NCBI RefSeq assembly: GCF_020172085.1
Contig: NZ_JAIVAT010000003.1
Span: 1,550,001 to 1,614,000, forward strand
From: Rossellomorea aquimaris
GTDB lineage: Bacteria > Bacillota > Bacilli > Bacillales > Bacillaceae_B
Direction of reading: 5' to 3'
Length of the DNA stretch: 64,000 nucleotides
Shown here: one piece after another, positions 1 to 9,760 of the stretch
Layout: every line of letters begins with the position of its first letter
Numbering within the stretch: position 1 is the first letter of the stretch
The notes under the pieces: generated by a model
What the model was told of the DNA's origin: nothing
The model's database searches: none
Seen by the model: the letters and a program-made list of their open reading frames with translations, nothing else
Position numbers and translations under genes: made by a program

Positions 1-575
1 TTGCTTTTGCTATTTCAGGAGCTATCATTGCCATGGAAGAGGAATATGATATTCTAGGTGTATATATATTAGGGATCGTCACTGCATTTGGTGGAGGAGC
101 CATTCGGAATTTACTGATCGGTGTACCAGTTTCGGCTTTGTGGGAGCAGGGCATGCTATTTCAGATTGCCCTCCTTTCCATTACAGCGGTTTTTTTATTC
201 CCCAACAATCTTTTAAAGCATTGGAGAAGATGGGGGAATTTCTTTGATGCTATCGGGCTATCAGCTTTTGCTATCCAAGGGGCATTATATGCTTCTGAAA
301 TGAATCATCCTATCAGTGCGATTATCGTAGCAGCCGTTTTAACTGGTAGTGGCGGGGGAATCATTCGCGATCTTCTAGCCGGCCGGAAACCTTTAGTCCT
401 GCGATCTGAAATTTACGCGGTGTGGGCAGTCCTTTGCGGAGCTGCCATAGGACTTGACGTTGTTCATACTGCCTTAGAACTGTATTCGCTATTCATCATT
501 ACGACGGCTTTACGCGTTCTTTCCTATTTATATAAGTGGAGGCTGCCGAATCGAAGCTTACGGGCCCATGTATAA
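1..575 (+). CDS. TRIC/UPF0126-family membrane protein (5' end outside window)
   Basis: Integral membrane protein of the TRIC (trimeric intracellular cation channel, formerly UPF0126/YicG) family, probably a cation channel. The reading frame is open from the first bases of the window, and the codons before the first ATG at 33 read AFAISGAIIA, the usual first membrane helix of the family, so the gene is cut by the window edge and ATG 33 is not the true start. The two-fold repeated family signature is present: TAFGGGAIRNLL in the first half and TGSGGGIIRDLL in the second. About six membrane segments are visible. It ends at a bidirectional terminator shared with convergent spoVK. Family assignment is firm; the transported ion cannot be read from sequence. 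Confidence 0.88.
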   Translation, partial: AFAISGAIIAMEEEYDILGVYILGIVTAFGGGAIRNLLIGVPVSALWEQGMLFQIALLSITAVFLFPNNLLKHWRRWGNFFDAIGLSAFAIQGALYASEMNHPISAIIVAAVLTGSGGGIIRDLLAGRKPLVLRSEIYAVWAVLCGAAIGLDVVHTALELYSLFIITTALRVLSYLYKWRLPNRSLRAHV

Positions 576-612
576 AAAACAATGCATTCACATCTGAATG
601 CATTGTTTTTTT
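576..612. terminator. Bidirectional intrinsic terminator between TRIC gene and spoVK
   Basis: A perfect 15-bp stem (arms 576-590 and 595-609, loop CATC) carries A residues on the left and T residues on the right, so it can stop transcription from both convergent genes. Confidence 0.9.
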
Positions 613-622
613 ATTGTTCTTA

Positions 623-1573
623 TCATGACTCTGTTGTACTTTTCGTAAACACCAGGTCGTTACTGCGAATGGTTAACAGATCGTGTCGATCAAAACAATT
701 CTCCAATAATAGTCTCATTGCCTGAGCTCTTATCGACTTTTCAAGGATGTTCCTCACATAACGGCCATTGGAAAATGCCATTGGAGATAATGTATTTTTA
801 GCTGCATTCAAATGATCGCGAATCTTTCTTTCTGCATCATGACTCAATAAGTACTGTTTCTCATCCAACATCCTTTTACCGATTTCCATGAGTTGATCAA
901 CAGAATAGTCAGGAAAATGAAACACTAGTGGAAATCGTGATTGAAGACCAGGATTCAATGTAAGAAAGTGTTCCATCTCTCTGGAATACCCTGCCAGGAT
1001 CAAGATGAAATCATGCTGCTTATCTTCCATATGTTTCACAAGCGTGTCGATTGCCTCTTTTCCAAAATCCTTTTCCCCGCCTCTTCCAAGTGAATAAGCT
1101 TCATCGATGAATAGGATGCCCCCCAAAGCCTTCTTCACCAAGTCCCTTGTTTTTTGTGCCGTATGACCTATATATTCCCCAACCAGGTCAGCCCTCTCAG
1201 CCTCGATCAAATGGCCTTTCGAGAGCACATTCATCTTCAGGAACAGCTTTCCTATTATTCTTGCAACGGTGGTTTTCCCTGTTCCCGGATTGCCTTTAAA
1301 CATCATATGAAGAGCTTGTTTTCCAGCCTTCAGCCCCATAGCTTCCCTTTTTTTATTAACATATATCCAAGCATAAATTTCCTTCACCATCTTCTTCATC
1401 TCTTCCATACCAACAAGAGATCCAAGTTCTTCTTCAATTTCTTTTAATGCTACGTGCTCTTGAGGAATGGATTGAGGGATTGACTCTAATGTTTCACGGA
1501 CTGAACTCCTTTTCTGAGAATTTAGCACAATGCTGATTTGACCGTTATTTTTCATTCTCATTGGTTGATCCAA
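623..1573 (-). CDS. spoVK: Stage V sporulation protein K, AAA+ ATPase
   Basis: AAA+ ATPase of the CbxX/CfqX group needed for spore maturation. Walker A GNPGTGKT is at residues 94-101, Walker B ILFIDEA at about 153-159, and the arginine-finger region NPGLQSRFP at about 208-215. The length of 316 aa is close to the usual 320. I take the TTG at 1573 as the start because AGGTGA lies five bases upstream; an ATG five residues further in (MKNN... region) lacks this spacing. It is convergent with the TRIC gene and lies downstream of hfq-miaA, as in the general B. subtilis neighbourhood. Family knowledge places its expression in the mother cell; I could not identify its promoter with confidence. Confidence 0.92.
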   Translation of the reverse strand: MDQPMRMKNNGQISIVLNSQKRSSVRETLESIPQSIPQEHVALKEIEEELGSLVGMEEMKKMVKEIYAWIYVNKKREAMGLKAGKQALHMMFKGNPGTGKTTVARIIGKLFLKMNVLSKGHLIEAERADLVGEYIGHTAQKTRDLVKKALGGILFIDEAYSLGRGGEKDFGKEAIDTLVKHMEDKQHDFILILAGYSREMEHFLTLNPGLQSRFPLVFHFPDYSVDQLMEIGKRMLDEKQYLLSHDAERKIRDHLNAAKNTLSPMAFSNGRYVRNILEKSIRAQAMRLLLENCFDRHDLLTIRSNDLVFTKSTTES

Positions 1574-1951
1574 CTAATTCACCTCGCCATTCTAAGGACA
1601 AAATACGCTTATAGGGTGTAAGGGTGATACGCATCTGCTACTTCATCTATTTTTTTCGACAAATAAAAAGAATCCTGTCTATTCCTGCGCTTTCCCGAGA
1701 AATAAATAGAATTACGTTGTTCATGCAATGATTCGTTTATACCCTCCGTTTATTGCTTAACAAGTTTCATCAGTTAATAGCCCCTTCATATAGATTACAG
1801 GGTGCATTTTCTTGTCAAGGGAGGCATTTGATCATATCAAAAAAAGCCTCTCTTATCATCCTATTCACTTACAAATCATTTCATTAATTAATCTTTCGAT
1901 AATCAAGCCAAAATAAAAAGCTGCCACAAAGGGCAGCTTTTACTATGAACC
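1574..1951. other. Intergenic region spoVK-hfq (378 bp)
   Basis: No coding frame was recognised. It contains the hfq terminator at its right end and must hold the spoVK promoter on the minus strand. No clear sigma-E or sigma-G match could be picked by eye. Confidence 0.6.
1911..1941 (-). terminator. hfq intrinsic terminator
   Basis: A 10-bp perfect stem AAAAGCTGCC/GGCAGCTTTT (1916-1925 and 1932-1941) is followed on the minus strand by TTTTTATTTT, just after the hfq stop. Confidence 0.88.
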
Positions 1952-2188
1952 TTAATTCGTTTGTTCTTCGAAATTTATTTGAACATTTCGCTGTGGTGCG
2001 AATGTTGAGATGGCATGTTTGTATACCAGTTGTTGCTTACCTTCTGTTTCAAACAGGACGGTAAAATTATCAAACCCCTTAACCTGGCCTCTAATCTGAA
2101 AGCCATTTAAAAGGAATACTGTTACGAGTGAACCGTCTTTTCGCAATTGATTAAGGAATTGATCTTGGATATTAATGGATTGTTTCAT
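1952..2188 (-). CDS. hfq: RNA chaperone Hfq
   Basis: Hexameric Sm-like RNA chaperone. The Sm1 segment ([22 protein letters not shown]) and the Sm2 signature VYKHAIST at about residues 55-62 are present. The 78-aa length is typical of Bacillus Hfq, which lacks the long C-terminal tail of enterobacterial versions. A strong AGGAGGA Shine-Dalgarno precedes the ATG. It starts 28 bp downstream of miaA, the classic miaA-hfq arrangement, and ends at a good terminator. Confidence 0.97.
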   Translation of the reverse strand: MKQSINIQDQFLNQLRKDGSLVTVFLLNGFQIRGQVKGFDNFTVLFETEGKQQLVYKHAISTFAPQRNVQINFEEQTN

Positions 2189-2216
2189 GGTTAGTCCTCC
2201 TCTTCTATCTCTACAT

Positions 2217-3176
2217 TTACTTATTCGACTTTAATTGAAGCTTTCCTGCAATAAATTCTGAAATATCATCAATAATTTTGGAGTGTTGACTTCCTTCCGT
2301 CATATCATACCAGGCAACAGCCATTTTATTTCTGAACCAAGTAAGTTGGCGTTTGGCATACCTTCTGGAGTTTTGCTTAAGGGTTTCAATTGCCTGATCC
2401 AGACCGATCTTACCGTCGAAGTAGTCATAAAGTTCTTTATACCCTATCGCCTGTACCGACTGAACGTCCTTTACACCTTCATCATAGAGTCCTTTCACTT
2501 CATCTAAAAGGCCATGATTCATCATGACATCTACCCGTAAATTGATTCGTTTATATAAAATATCCCTGTCCATAGTTAGACCAACCAACGCCACATCATA
2601 CTGCAGTTCATGTGATTGACCTTCCTGGTACTCACTCATGGTCTTTCCTGTACAATGAAATATTTCCAATGCGCGGATCACACGGCGTATATTGTTGGGG
2701 TGGATATTTTTCGCAGAGATAGGATCGACTTTTTCAAGCTGCTGATGGAGCCAAACGGATCCACGTTTATCTCCCTGAGCTTCCAACTCCGCCCGATACT
2801 CTTCATCGCCAGGCGTTTCCGTGAAATGGTAGTCATATAGGACCGCTTGAATGTATAGGCCAGTTCCTCCAACAATCAGAGGAATTTTCCCCCGTGAATG
2901 AATCTCGGATATCTTCTTTCTGACGAGCTGTTGAAACTCTGCTACAGAAAAAGGCTCATCAGGATCTTTTATGTCAAGCAAGTGATGGGGGATGCCCTCC
3001 ATCTCATCTGTCGTTATTTTGGCAGTGCCTATATCCATTTTTCTATAGATTTGCATGGAGTCCCCACTTATAATTTCTCCATCAAACCTTTTTGCAAGCT
3101 CAATGCTCGTATTGGTTTTCCCTACAGCAGTTGGACCAATAAGAACAATCACTTTCTCTTTTTCCATTCTAGTCAT
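2217..3176 (-). CDS. miaA: tRNA dimethylallyltransferase MiaA
   Basis: Transfers a dimethylallyl group to N6 of A37 in tRNAs that read codons beginning with U. This makes the i6A substrate for MiaB, which is also in this window (36106-37671). The P-loop GPTAVGKT is at residues 14-21, followed by the [15 protein letters not shown] substrate-binding motif and the C-terminal [11 protein letters not shown] motif. The length of 319 aa is normal. The Shine-Dalgarno is weak and a second in-frame ATG lies three codons downstream, so the exact start is uncertain by three residues. Confidence 0.96.
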   Translation of the reverse strand: MTRMEKEKVIVLIGPTAVGKTNTSIELAKRFDGEIISGDSMQIYRKMDIGTAKITTDEMEGIPHHLLDIKDPDEPFSVAEFQQLVRKKISEIHSRGKIPLIVGGTGLYIQAVLYDYHFTETPGDEEYRAELEAQGDKRGSVWLHQQLEKVDPISAKNIHPNNIRRVIRALEIFHCTGKTMSEYQEGQSHELQYDVALVGLTMDRDILYKRINLRVDVMMNHGLLDEVKGLYDEGVKDVQSVQAIGYKELYDYFDGKIGLDQAIETLKQNSRRYAKRQLTWFRNKMAVAWYDMTEGSQHSKIIDDISEFIAGKLQLKSNK

Positions 3177-3360
3177 ATGTTCACTGCTTTCTATGTAAAT
3201 GCTCTTTTACATATTATCGTACCATAATAATAGAGGCGATGAAATCACATCTTGTCAGTATTTCCTTTTCCAGTACGTTTTATTCAAACCAACTTTCTTC
3301 TTTGAAATGATTGTACCCCATTCTGAAAATGCTAAAACGTCATTTTAGCATCCGTTCCAG

Positions 3361-3396
3361 TTAAAACAGCTTGAAGGAGTATCTCTTCAAGCTGTT
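3361..3396 (-). terminator. Terminator downstream of penicillin acylase gene
   Basis: A perfect 12-bp stem AACAGCTTGAAG/CTTCAAGCTGTT (3365-3376 and 3385-3396) sits immediately after the acylase stop. The following minus-strand T stretch is short (TTTTAA). A separate small hairpin ATGCTAAAA/TTTTAGCAT lies at 3329-3351. Confidence 0.75.
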
Positions 3397-3401
3397 CATG
3401 T

Positions 3402-5786
3402 TTATTCCGGTTTCAATATCAATTGATCCCCACCTGAACTTTCAAGGGAGGTTTTATGATAATCTCCATTTACCCAGGCGTCAATTTGATCTTGATACCA
3501 CTCACTTTTGTAGTGACCTGCCTGGCCTGGACCAACGATATGATAGCCACTGGACATATCTGACGTATCGATCACGAATCTCCAGGAGGCACCGTGATTG
3601 ACAATCCCTTCATCATTATAACTGGCAGCTTCCACTGTCACCCTGCTCCCTCCTACAGGTACGGGCTCTTTATCATTCAAGAACCTCTTTAGGATTGGAG
3701 AAGCACTTGATAATGGGTGTTCGAAGTACACTTTATGATACATTCCCCATTCCCAATCGTTCATTGATGATCCATATGCCACCTCAAGCTCCTTCACTGC
3801 TTTTGATAGGGATGAAGCCAGAAATCTTTCATAGCCCCCACGATCTACAAACCACTGGGACTCTTCCCCGGCGTGCGCTCTGCGTAAGAGTTCATCGACT
3901 ACACTTTGGCGACCTTCGAACATTTTCATCATTTCCTCAGGTACTTCGTTTTGAAAAAGTCCCGTAGATATTTCGTTCATCCACTGATGAAATATAAGAG
4001 GTGCCGCTGAATCTTTGTCATCTACATAATTCCACGAAAGTAATATTTCTAGAGCATTTCTTTGTTCAGCTGTTAACGAAGCTTTCTCTAAATCCACAGT
4101 CATGATAGGAACAAATTCCCTGGCATGTAAATTCGTTTGATCCATTTGCAGTTTTTCCATATCAGAAAGAGTCAGTGTATCTTTTTCTTTCAAGTATTCT
4201 GAGATCCTCATATAGCGATACGGCTGTGCCCAATGATGACTGATATGGTATGGATAGTCGTCCGTCACGACTTTATTGTTCGCTGTAGCCACAAAGCCTG
4301 CTTCCGGGTTTATCACTTTCGGGAGTTCATCAAATGGGATGTAGCCCTGCCATTCATAATCGGGATCCCAGCCAGGAACAGGAAGAAGTCCATCCCCTTT
4401 TTTCCTGATCGGTATTTTACCATTCGCCTTGTATGCTATCGTCCCATCCTTAGAGGCAAATACGAAATTTTGTGTGGGCACATGAAAGTCTTTTAATGCT
4501 TCTTCAAATTCTGTCCAATTCTTCGCCTTGTTGATATTAATAATGGCAGAGAGTTCGAGACTCGGATCTAAGGCTGTCCAGCGCATCGAGAGCACCTTTT
4601 CGCTTTCATTTTGATGAGCAAACTCAGAAATGACCGGCCCATGCCTCGTGATGGTCACTTTATAAGGGATGGTCTCGCTGTCTTTTACTTTGATCGGTTC
4701 ATCCACGATGGTCGCTTTTTCCCATTTTCCATCATACAAAAACTGTTCGGGATTTTCTGTATTTCTTTTTTCTACGTACAAGTCCTGTACATCAGGACCT
4801 GTGTTTGTGACACCCCATGCAATTTGTTCATTATGACCAAGGATGATTCCGGGTATTCCTGCAAATATCACCCCGCTCACATTTACATCCGGTGATTCAA
4901 GGTGCATCTGATACCATATGGAAGGAGTCCCTAATGAAAGATGGGGATCGTCTGCTAGTAAAGGCTTACCACTCTCCGTTTTGTCCCCGCCGACCACCCA
5001 GTTATTGCTTCCATTAAATTCAGGGGGGATGACGGCTGATGCGAATGATTGCTTCAGATCGATGTTTCCTTCCCCACTATCTGAGAGGATAACAGGTGCT
5101 TCTTCCGGATAAGAAGGAAAAAGATCATATGCCTTGTCTTTTGGGAGATTCTCAAGAGCCCAGTACCGGAATGCCTGCCCCTGCCAATGACCACCTAAAT
5201 CAAATGCCATATATTTACCTATCGTTAATGAATCGATCGGTGTCCATTTTTCAGGCTTGTATCCTAAGAGTGTAAATTCAAAAGGTAGTCTGCCTTCGTC
5301 TTTCGCTTCTTCTATAAATGCATTGACCCCATCAGCGTACCATTCCAGAAGCTGCTTCGATTCATCAGGATAAGCGGTAAAGGAAACCTCCGCTGCCCTC
5401 CTCAAACCAAATGTACGAAAGAATTTATCACGATCTACCGCTTTCTCTCCAACTACTTCGCTCAATCGTCCAGATGCCTGGCGACGACTTAGATCCATTT
5501 GGAATAATCGGTCCTGTGCTTGTACATACCCCTGAGCCATATAAAGGTCTTTTTCATCTTTAGCCTGAATATGAGGCACCCCTTCATCATCTCTCATAAC
5601 GATTACATCATTTGATAATCCTTTCATTGAAATGGTACCTGTCGTAACCGGGAGTGATCTGTCAATGTAATAATTTACGAAGATCAAAAGTCCTAGCAGG
5701 ATAAATAATATGGCTCCCGCCGTATACAATGTCAATTTCAGACGCTTATTCTTTTTCTGCCTTTGAAGCTCAATACCTCCATTCAT
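3402..5786 (-). CDS. Penicillin acylase family N-terminal-nucleophile hydrolase, membrane anchored
   Basis: Amidohydrolase of the penicillin G acylase / acyl-homoserine lactone acylase family. These proteins are made as one chain and cut autocatalytically into alpha and beta subunits. The nucleophile is expected at Ser260 in NGSNNWVVGG; the residues before it form the spacer and alpha chain. An N-terminal hydrophobic segment (about 17-40) preceded by a Lys/Arg-rich stretch suggests an uncleaved membrane anchor with the catalytic domain outside. The length of 794 aa fits the family. AGGGGGATT precedes the ATG. The natural substrate is unknown; quorum-quenching, peptide or antibiotic side-chain amides are all possible. 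Confidence 0.9.
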   Translation of the reverse strand: MNGGIELQRQKKNKRLKLTLYTAGAILFILLGLLIFVNYYIDRSLPVTTGTISMKGLSNDVIVMRDDEGVPHIQAKDEKDLYMAQGYVQAQDRLFQMDLSRRQASGRLSEVVGEKAVDRDKFFRTFGLRRAAEVSFTAYPDESKQLLEWYADGVNAFIEEAKDEGRLPFEFTLLGYKPEKWTPIDSLTIGKYMAFDLGGHWQGQAFRYWALENLPKDKAYDLFPSYPEEAPVILSDSGEGNIDLKQSFASAVIPPEFNGSNNWVVGGDKTESGKPLLADDPHLSLGTPSIWYQMHLESPDVNVSGVIFAGIPGIILGHNEQIAWGVTNTGPDVQDLYVEKRNTENPEQFLYDGKWEKATIVDEPIKVKDSETIPYKVTITRHGPVISEFAHQNESEKVLSMRWTALDPSLELSAIININKAKNWTEFEEALKDFHVPTQNFVFASKDGTIAYKANGKIPIRKKGDGLLPVPGWDPDYEWQGYIPFDELPKVINPEAGFVATANNKVVTDDYPYHISHHWAQPYRYMRISEYLKEKDTLTLSDMEKLQMDQTNLHAREFVPIMTVDLEKASLTAEQRNALEILLSWNYVDDKDSAAPLIFHQWMNEISTGLFQNEVPEEMMKMFEGRQSVVDELLRRAHAGEESQWFVDRGGYERFLASSLSKAVKELEVAYGSSMNDWEWGMYHKVYFEHPLSSASPILKRFLNDKEPVPVGGSRVTVEAASYNDEGIVNHGASWRFVIDTSDMSSGYHIVGPGQAGHYKSEWYQDQIDAWVNGDYHKTSLESSGGDQLILKPE

Positions 5787-5883
5787 TTCTAATCCCCCTG
5801 TAATATATAGAATTTTCCGAAAATGATGCTATATTTAATATTAGCCTTTTTGAAGGGTAATTCCTTCTCTTATACAGGAGATT

Positions 5884-6450
5884 TTATTTACATCCAGTCA
5901 TAGGACGATCCGTGTGCTTCAATTTGGACCAAAATAATAAAAGTACGAACCCACTGGCTAAGAAGAAAAGAGAGCACGCATAGAAAAGAAAATGAATCGT
6001 AAAATACTCCAAAATCAAACCGGTTCCCATCACGGCAATACTCGAGAAAAGTGCGGTCCAAAAATGATACATCCCGATATTCTTTCCTCTTGATCCTTGT
6101 ACTGTCACGTCACTGATTACCACTTTCTCTGACGTCTTTTGGAGAGCACCGAGGGTTCCAAGAACAATCTGTATGAGGTATACCTCCTGGATGGAACCTG
6201 TAGAAGGTATGAACAAGAACAAGAAACTCATACCCAAACTATATACGACTAGCAGAATTTGCCCTCCTACTATATCAGACAGTCTTCCTATGAATCGGTG
6301 ACTGAGGGCTGAACTTAACGTAAACAATCCATATGCAAAACCAAAACTTGATATGTCACTACCGATGTTTTGGATAAAAAGTAAATAAAACGGAAAAGAC
6401 ACACTGGCTGCCACCATGGCAAAGCTTTGAGACACAATTAACCATTTCAT
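5884..6450 (-). CDS. Half-size MFS-type membrane protein
   Basis: A 188-residue protein with about six hydrophobic helices. It carries an MFS motif-A-like GRLSDIVGG between helices 2 and 3, so it resembles the first half of a major facilitator. Full MFS carriers have about 12 helices and 400 residues. It could be a genuine half-transporter, a truncated remnant, or part of a dimer. Its ATG overlaps the stop of the FAD oxidase by four bases (ATGA), indicating translational coupling and a shared role. Confidence 0.7.
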   Translation of the reverse strand: MKWLIVSQSFAMVAASVSFPFYLLFIQNIGSDISSFGFAYGLFTLSSALSHRFIGRLSDIVGGQILLVVYSLGMSFLFLFIPSTGSIQEVYLIQIVLGTLGALQKTSEKVVISDVTVQGSRGKNIGMYHFWTALFSSIAVMGTGLILEYFTIHFLFYACSLFFLASGFVLLLFWSKLKHTDRPMTGCK

Positions 6451-7901
6451 TTTCCATACTCCTCATAAAATAAATTCACAAAACGTTCTTCTGGGTCGAA
6501 TGTTCGCTTATAGTTAAAAAACTCTTCTGCATATGGATACGCTTCATGAAACTGATCGAGAGTAGGGTATTTGTAATAAGGGAGATAATAGCTTCCTCCA
6601 TGTTCAATGGTGATATCGATCATGCCACGGATGGTATCACCTGTCTTCTTTTTTTCTTTTACTCCCATTCCCTGGTTGATCAACAGGACAAGTGCGAACA
6701 TGTCTTCTTTCGCATAAGATAGTAATGCTTCTTCACTCCTGTTGACGTACCTTACTGTTATGTTCATTAAATTTATGTCTTCTTCCGTTAAGTACACCCT
6801 TAAATCGTCGATATATTCCTCGTACTCATCTACAGGTATAAAATACTCCTGCAAAATATCTGTGTCGTTTTTACCGTTGTATTCTAAGAACTCTGACTCT
6901 GATCGCATGACATTATTTCTGGTTTCCAGCTGACCATTACTCTTATCGAAAAATGACTTCTGCATATCCCAAAAGAGATCCTTCCCCCAATCAAAATCTC
7001 TTGAGAGACCCAGGAGGAATTTTGTTAGAAACGTATATTCTTCTTTTTTCAAAGTATTATATTCATTGTATAGCTCCTGTTGGTCACTAGCTTTGTAATT
7101 GGTCACGTACATTTCTTCCAGAAACGAATCCGGTGCAGTAGAAAGCCTTGCTAAATGCATTTTCACTTTTTCATCCGATAAGACATGCTGGTTAAAATAT
7201 TCTTCATATTCATCAGATGTCATTTCCTCTGTATCCATTGTTAGTAATTCATCTGATGTAAGTTGAAGTTCAACGTCCAATATCACTCCAAACAACCCGT
7301 ATCCCCCAATGACCAATGGGAAGTACTCTCTGTTCTCCTCTCTTGAAACGGTGATGATATCACCGTCTGGCTTTAACAAGCGGAACCAATTCACCGTTTC
7401 AATTAACGATCCATTCCGTATATCCCTGCCATGGGCATTAACGGATAATGACCCTCCAACTGTAAAAATATTTTGCGACTGCATCACTTTCACAGAAAGC
7501 CCATGTGGATTTACAGCTTGTTGTATATCATCCCAAGTAGCCCCACTCTCCACATGGACAGTCTTATTAACAGGATCAACACCAAGCACTTTATCAAAAT
7601 TCGTCATATCCAGTACGACCCCATCAGGGTAAAACGTATGCCCGCCTTGACTATGTCTCTTACCGGCAATCGATACTTTTAGATCTTCCTCTCTTGCTTT
7701 TGTCAATGCAGCCACAATGCTCTTTTCTTCATTCCCCTTGACGACTTTTTCAATTTTTGTGGGCATTAATCTGCTGACATCTGTAATGATGTTTTTCGAT
7801 TCACTTTTAGTTGATTCCAACCTATATATCAACATATAGGAAATAATGATAAAAACGATTATCAACCATAATCTTCTCTTCCCCTTGATGAATGTGCACA
7901 T
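6447..7901 (-). CDS. Membrane-anchored FAD-linked oxidase
   Basis: VAO/PCMH-type flavoprotein. The FAD-binding region holds AGKRHSQGGHTFY (about 80-92), VHVESGATWDDI, and TVGGSLSVNAHGRD (about 147-160), as in sugar-lactone/alditol oxidases and decaprenylphosphoryl-ribose oxidase relatives. An N-terminal hydrophobic helix (about 11-27) suggests attachment to the membrane. The C-terminal part ends with FDPEERFVNLF-type residues common in this group. AAAGGGTGA lies upstream of the ATG. It is coupled to the downstream half-MFS gene. The substrate is unknown; a polyol, sugar lactone or sugar-lipid is plausible by family. Confidence 0.82.
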   Translation of the reverse strand: MCTFIKGKRRLWLIIVFIIISYMLIYRLESTKSESKNIITDVSRLMPTKIEKVVKGNEEKSIVAALTKAREEDLKVSIAGKRHSQGGHTFYPDGVVLDMTNFDKVLGVDPVNKTVHVESGATWDDIQQAVNPHGLSVKVMQSQNIFTVGGSLSVNAHGRDIRNGSLIETVNWFRLLKPDGDIITVSREENREYFPLVIGGYGLFGVILDVELQLTSDELLTMDTEEMTSDEYEEYFNQHVLSDEKVKMHLARLSTAPDSFLEEMYVTNYKASDQQELYNEYNTLKKEEYTFLTKFLLGLSRDFDWGKDLFWDMQKSFFDKSNGQLETRNNVMRSESEFLEYNGKNDTDILQEYFIPVDEYEEYIDDLRVYLTEEDINLMNITVRYVNRSEEALLSYAKEDMFALVLLINQGMGVKEKKKTGDTIRGMIDITIEHGGSYYLPYYKYPTLDQFHEAYPYAEEFFNYKRTFDPEERFVNLFYEEYGK

Positions 7902-7975
7902 TAACTACATCACCCTTTACTCTTTTAGTGTAATTTTACACTAAAGAAAGAAATATTCAATGGATTTCTCAAAAA

Positions 7976-8009
7976 ATAAAAAGCCTCAGATTATATTAAT
8001 CTAAGGCTT
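7976..8009 (-). terminator. Terminator of methyltransferase gene
   Basis: The stem AAGCCT-C-AGATTA pairs with TAATCT-A-AGGCTT (one mismatch, loop TAT). Minus-strand T residues follow. Confidence 0.8.
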
Positions 8010-8017
8010 CTTACTCT

Positions 8018-9055
8018 TTACCTTGCTTTCGCAATGACTCCGTTATGAACTTTAATATAACCGTGTTGTAAAATATCCGCTCCATTTTCATATAAATACA
8101 GCCCCATTTGTTCTACAGTCATTAGTTCTCGGTAAGTATGATTCATGACATCTGCCATTACTTCATAATACACTTTGGATTTAAGCTGTGCTCTTGGTGT
8201 GGTAAGTACCATATACCCACCAGGCTTTAAGAATTTACGATGCCATTCAACCACTTCAGGCTTATATTCATCCGGAAAATGTTCTAGTAATCCTACACTC
8301 AATACAATATCAAATTCTTTTCCGAAGGTTAACTCTCTAATATCCGAAACAATATAAGATATTGAAAAATCACCTTTGTAATAGGTTTTAAACCCTCCTG
8401 TTGAGGGATTTGGTCCAAGGAAAGGGTAAGAATCAGGAAATTCGTGATAACGGGTATCTCGGCAAAATGGATCATAATCCACCATTACAATTTCACTACC
8501 GGGGTAAAGAGCTGCAAGCTGCATTCCTTCATACCCTTCTGCTGCACCTAAAAATAATATCCTAGGCTTAACGACATCCAGTCCACTGAATAACGCTCTC
8601 TTTCCTCTGGGGTCCCACACTCCATCCTGAATTCGATGCACATAATTCCATAAATGTAATCTGAGATAGTCTCCCAATGCTTTTTTAGAGTTTCTCACAT
8701 TCAAATTTAAAGCATTTTGGACTATGCGACTTCGCGTCCCTTTCAATTCAGAAGGAACGTCCTTCACAAACCATTCATGGAAAGAACGGTTAAACATTTC
8801 CCAAGAGGTATGGACAGGTAGTGATGTTCCATTATCTTTTTCCCAGTCTGTTTTCTCTTTAGCAAAAGTCGTAACCTGATACGGTTTTCCAACATCTTTC
8901 CAAGTTAAAGTAGACCAATCCCTGACACCCTTCACTTTCACAAATTTATTATACTCCTTCTCAGAAAACTGCCTCTTGTCTACCCGATGAGATGCCTCCA
9001 GATACGTTTCTTCCCGTAATATTTCATTGTTGATAGATGTTTCGACCTCTATCAT
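8018..9055 (-). CDS. Class I SAM-dependent methyltransferase
   Basis: A 345-residue protein whose central part is a Rossmann methyltransferase. Motif I is LFLGAAEGYEG, the acidic residue after strand 2 is in IVMVDYDPF, and a later strand reads DIVLSVGLLEHFPD, followed by LKPGGYMVLTTP. The N-terminal 150 residues are not recognised and may bind substrate. GGGAGGAAGG precedes the ATG. It stands alone between a terminator and a divergent gene. The substrate cannot be inferred. Confidence 0.8.
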   Translation of the reverse strand: MIEVETSINNEILREETYLEASHRVDKRQFSEKEYNKFVKVKGVRDWSTLTWKDVGKPYQVTTFAKEKTDWEKDNGTSLPVHTSWEMFNRSFHEWFVKDVPSELKGTRSRIVQNALNLNVRNSKKALGDYLRLHLWNYVHRIQDGVWDPRGKRALFSGLDVVKPRILFLGAAEGYEGMQLAALYPGSEIVMVDYDPFCRDTRYHEFPDSYPFLGPNPSTGGFKTYYKGDFSISYIVSDIRELTFGKEFDIVLSVGLLEHFPDEYKPEVVEWHRKFLKPGGYMVLTTPRAQLKSKVYYEVMADVMNHTYRELMTVEQMGLYLYENGADILQHGYIKVHNGVIAKAR

Positions 9056-9266
9056 CCAACCCTTCCTCCCTTTTTAGAGCAACATTCATTCCTCACTATA
9101 TACATTAACGAAAGGTTGTAAGAAACCCTCTTTTTTTCAGTCAATATTAAACATGTTCCTATAACATCTAGTTACCATAATAATATTACAGGTAATAAAA
9201 TGGAGGTACCCTCTCTCGTTTCTTCTGTGATAGATTTGGGTAGAAATATTTTAGGAGGTGAAGGAC

Positions 9267-9713
9267 GTGCCCTTTGATTACGATCTTGACTTTGAATCCA
9301 CCGACTTTCGGAAGCATCCAGAGAAATATCGGGTTGGACGCGGGGAACAAGGCGTATTACTCGTAGAACCATATAAAAGTGAAATTCTCCCCGAATGGAG
9401 ATTTAAGACACCGGATATAGCTGAAAAATCATCTAACAGCATCTATTGCATGTTTCTCAAATATAAAAAGGAGAATGATTTTGTAGGAATGGACATGGCC
9501 AGGAAATTTCTTCAGATGGGGTATACACGTTCCAGACGGTACGCCAATTATCCAGGTGGGAAGAAATATAATAAAGATGGGGAGATTAACGAGCGAGAGA
9601 TAGATGAACAAAAAGCTGAATCTGCTGCTATATTCGAAACTAAATGGACATTAGCAAGAGAGGATGAAGACTATTTAAAACGGAAAAAAGAACACCAAAA
9701 GAATTACGGATAA
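9267..9713 (+). CDS. DUF4385-type conserved protein
   Basis: A 148-residue protein of a conserved family I recognise as DUF4385, with the signatures YRVGRGEQGVLLVEPYKSE and FVGMDMARKFLQMGYTRSR. The function is unknown. It is rich in charged residues with no signal peptide or membrane segment, so probably cytoplasmic. I place the start at the GTG at 9267 because AGGAGGTG at 9253-9260 is six bases upstream; the in-frame GTG at 9258 lies inside that Shine-Dalgarno. Confidence 0.75.
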   Translation: MPFDYDLDFESTDFRKHPEKYRVGRGEQGVLLVEPYKSEILPEWRFKTPDIAEKSSNSIYCMFLKYKKENDFVGMDMARKFLQMGYTRSRRYANYPGGKKYNKDGEINEREIDEQKAESAAIFETKWTLAREDEDYLKRKKEHQKNYG

Positions 9714-9719
9714 TCATCA

Positions 9720-9760
9720 AAGGGGGAATGAACCGCTTCATGGTCCATTCCCCTCTTTCT
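9720..9760. terminator. Bidirectional terminator between DUF4385 gene and mutL
   Basis: The inverted repeat GGGGAATGAACC...GGTCCATTCCCC (11 of 12 paired) lies between the convergent genes, with T-rich sequence on the plus-strand side. Confidence 0.75.

Noticed and set aside
9172..9372. 66-aa minus-strand frame over the DUF4385 start
   Set aside because: Antisense to a well-supported gene with a strong Shine-Dalgarno; no initiation site of its own.
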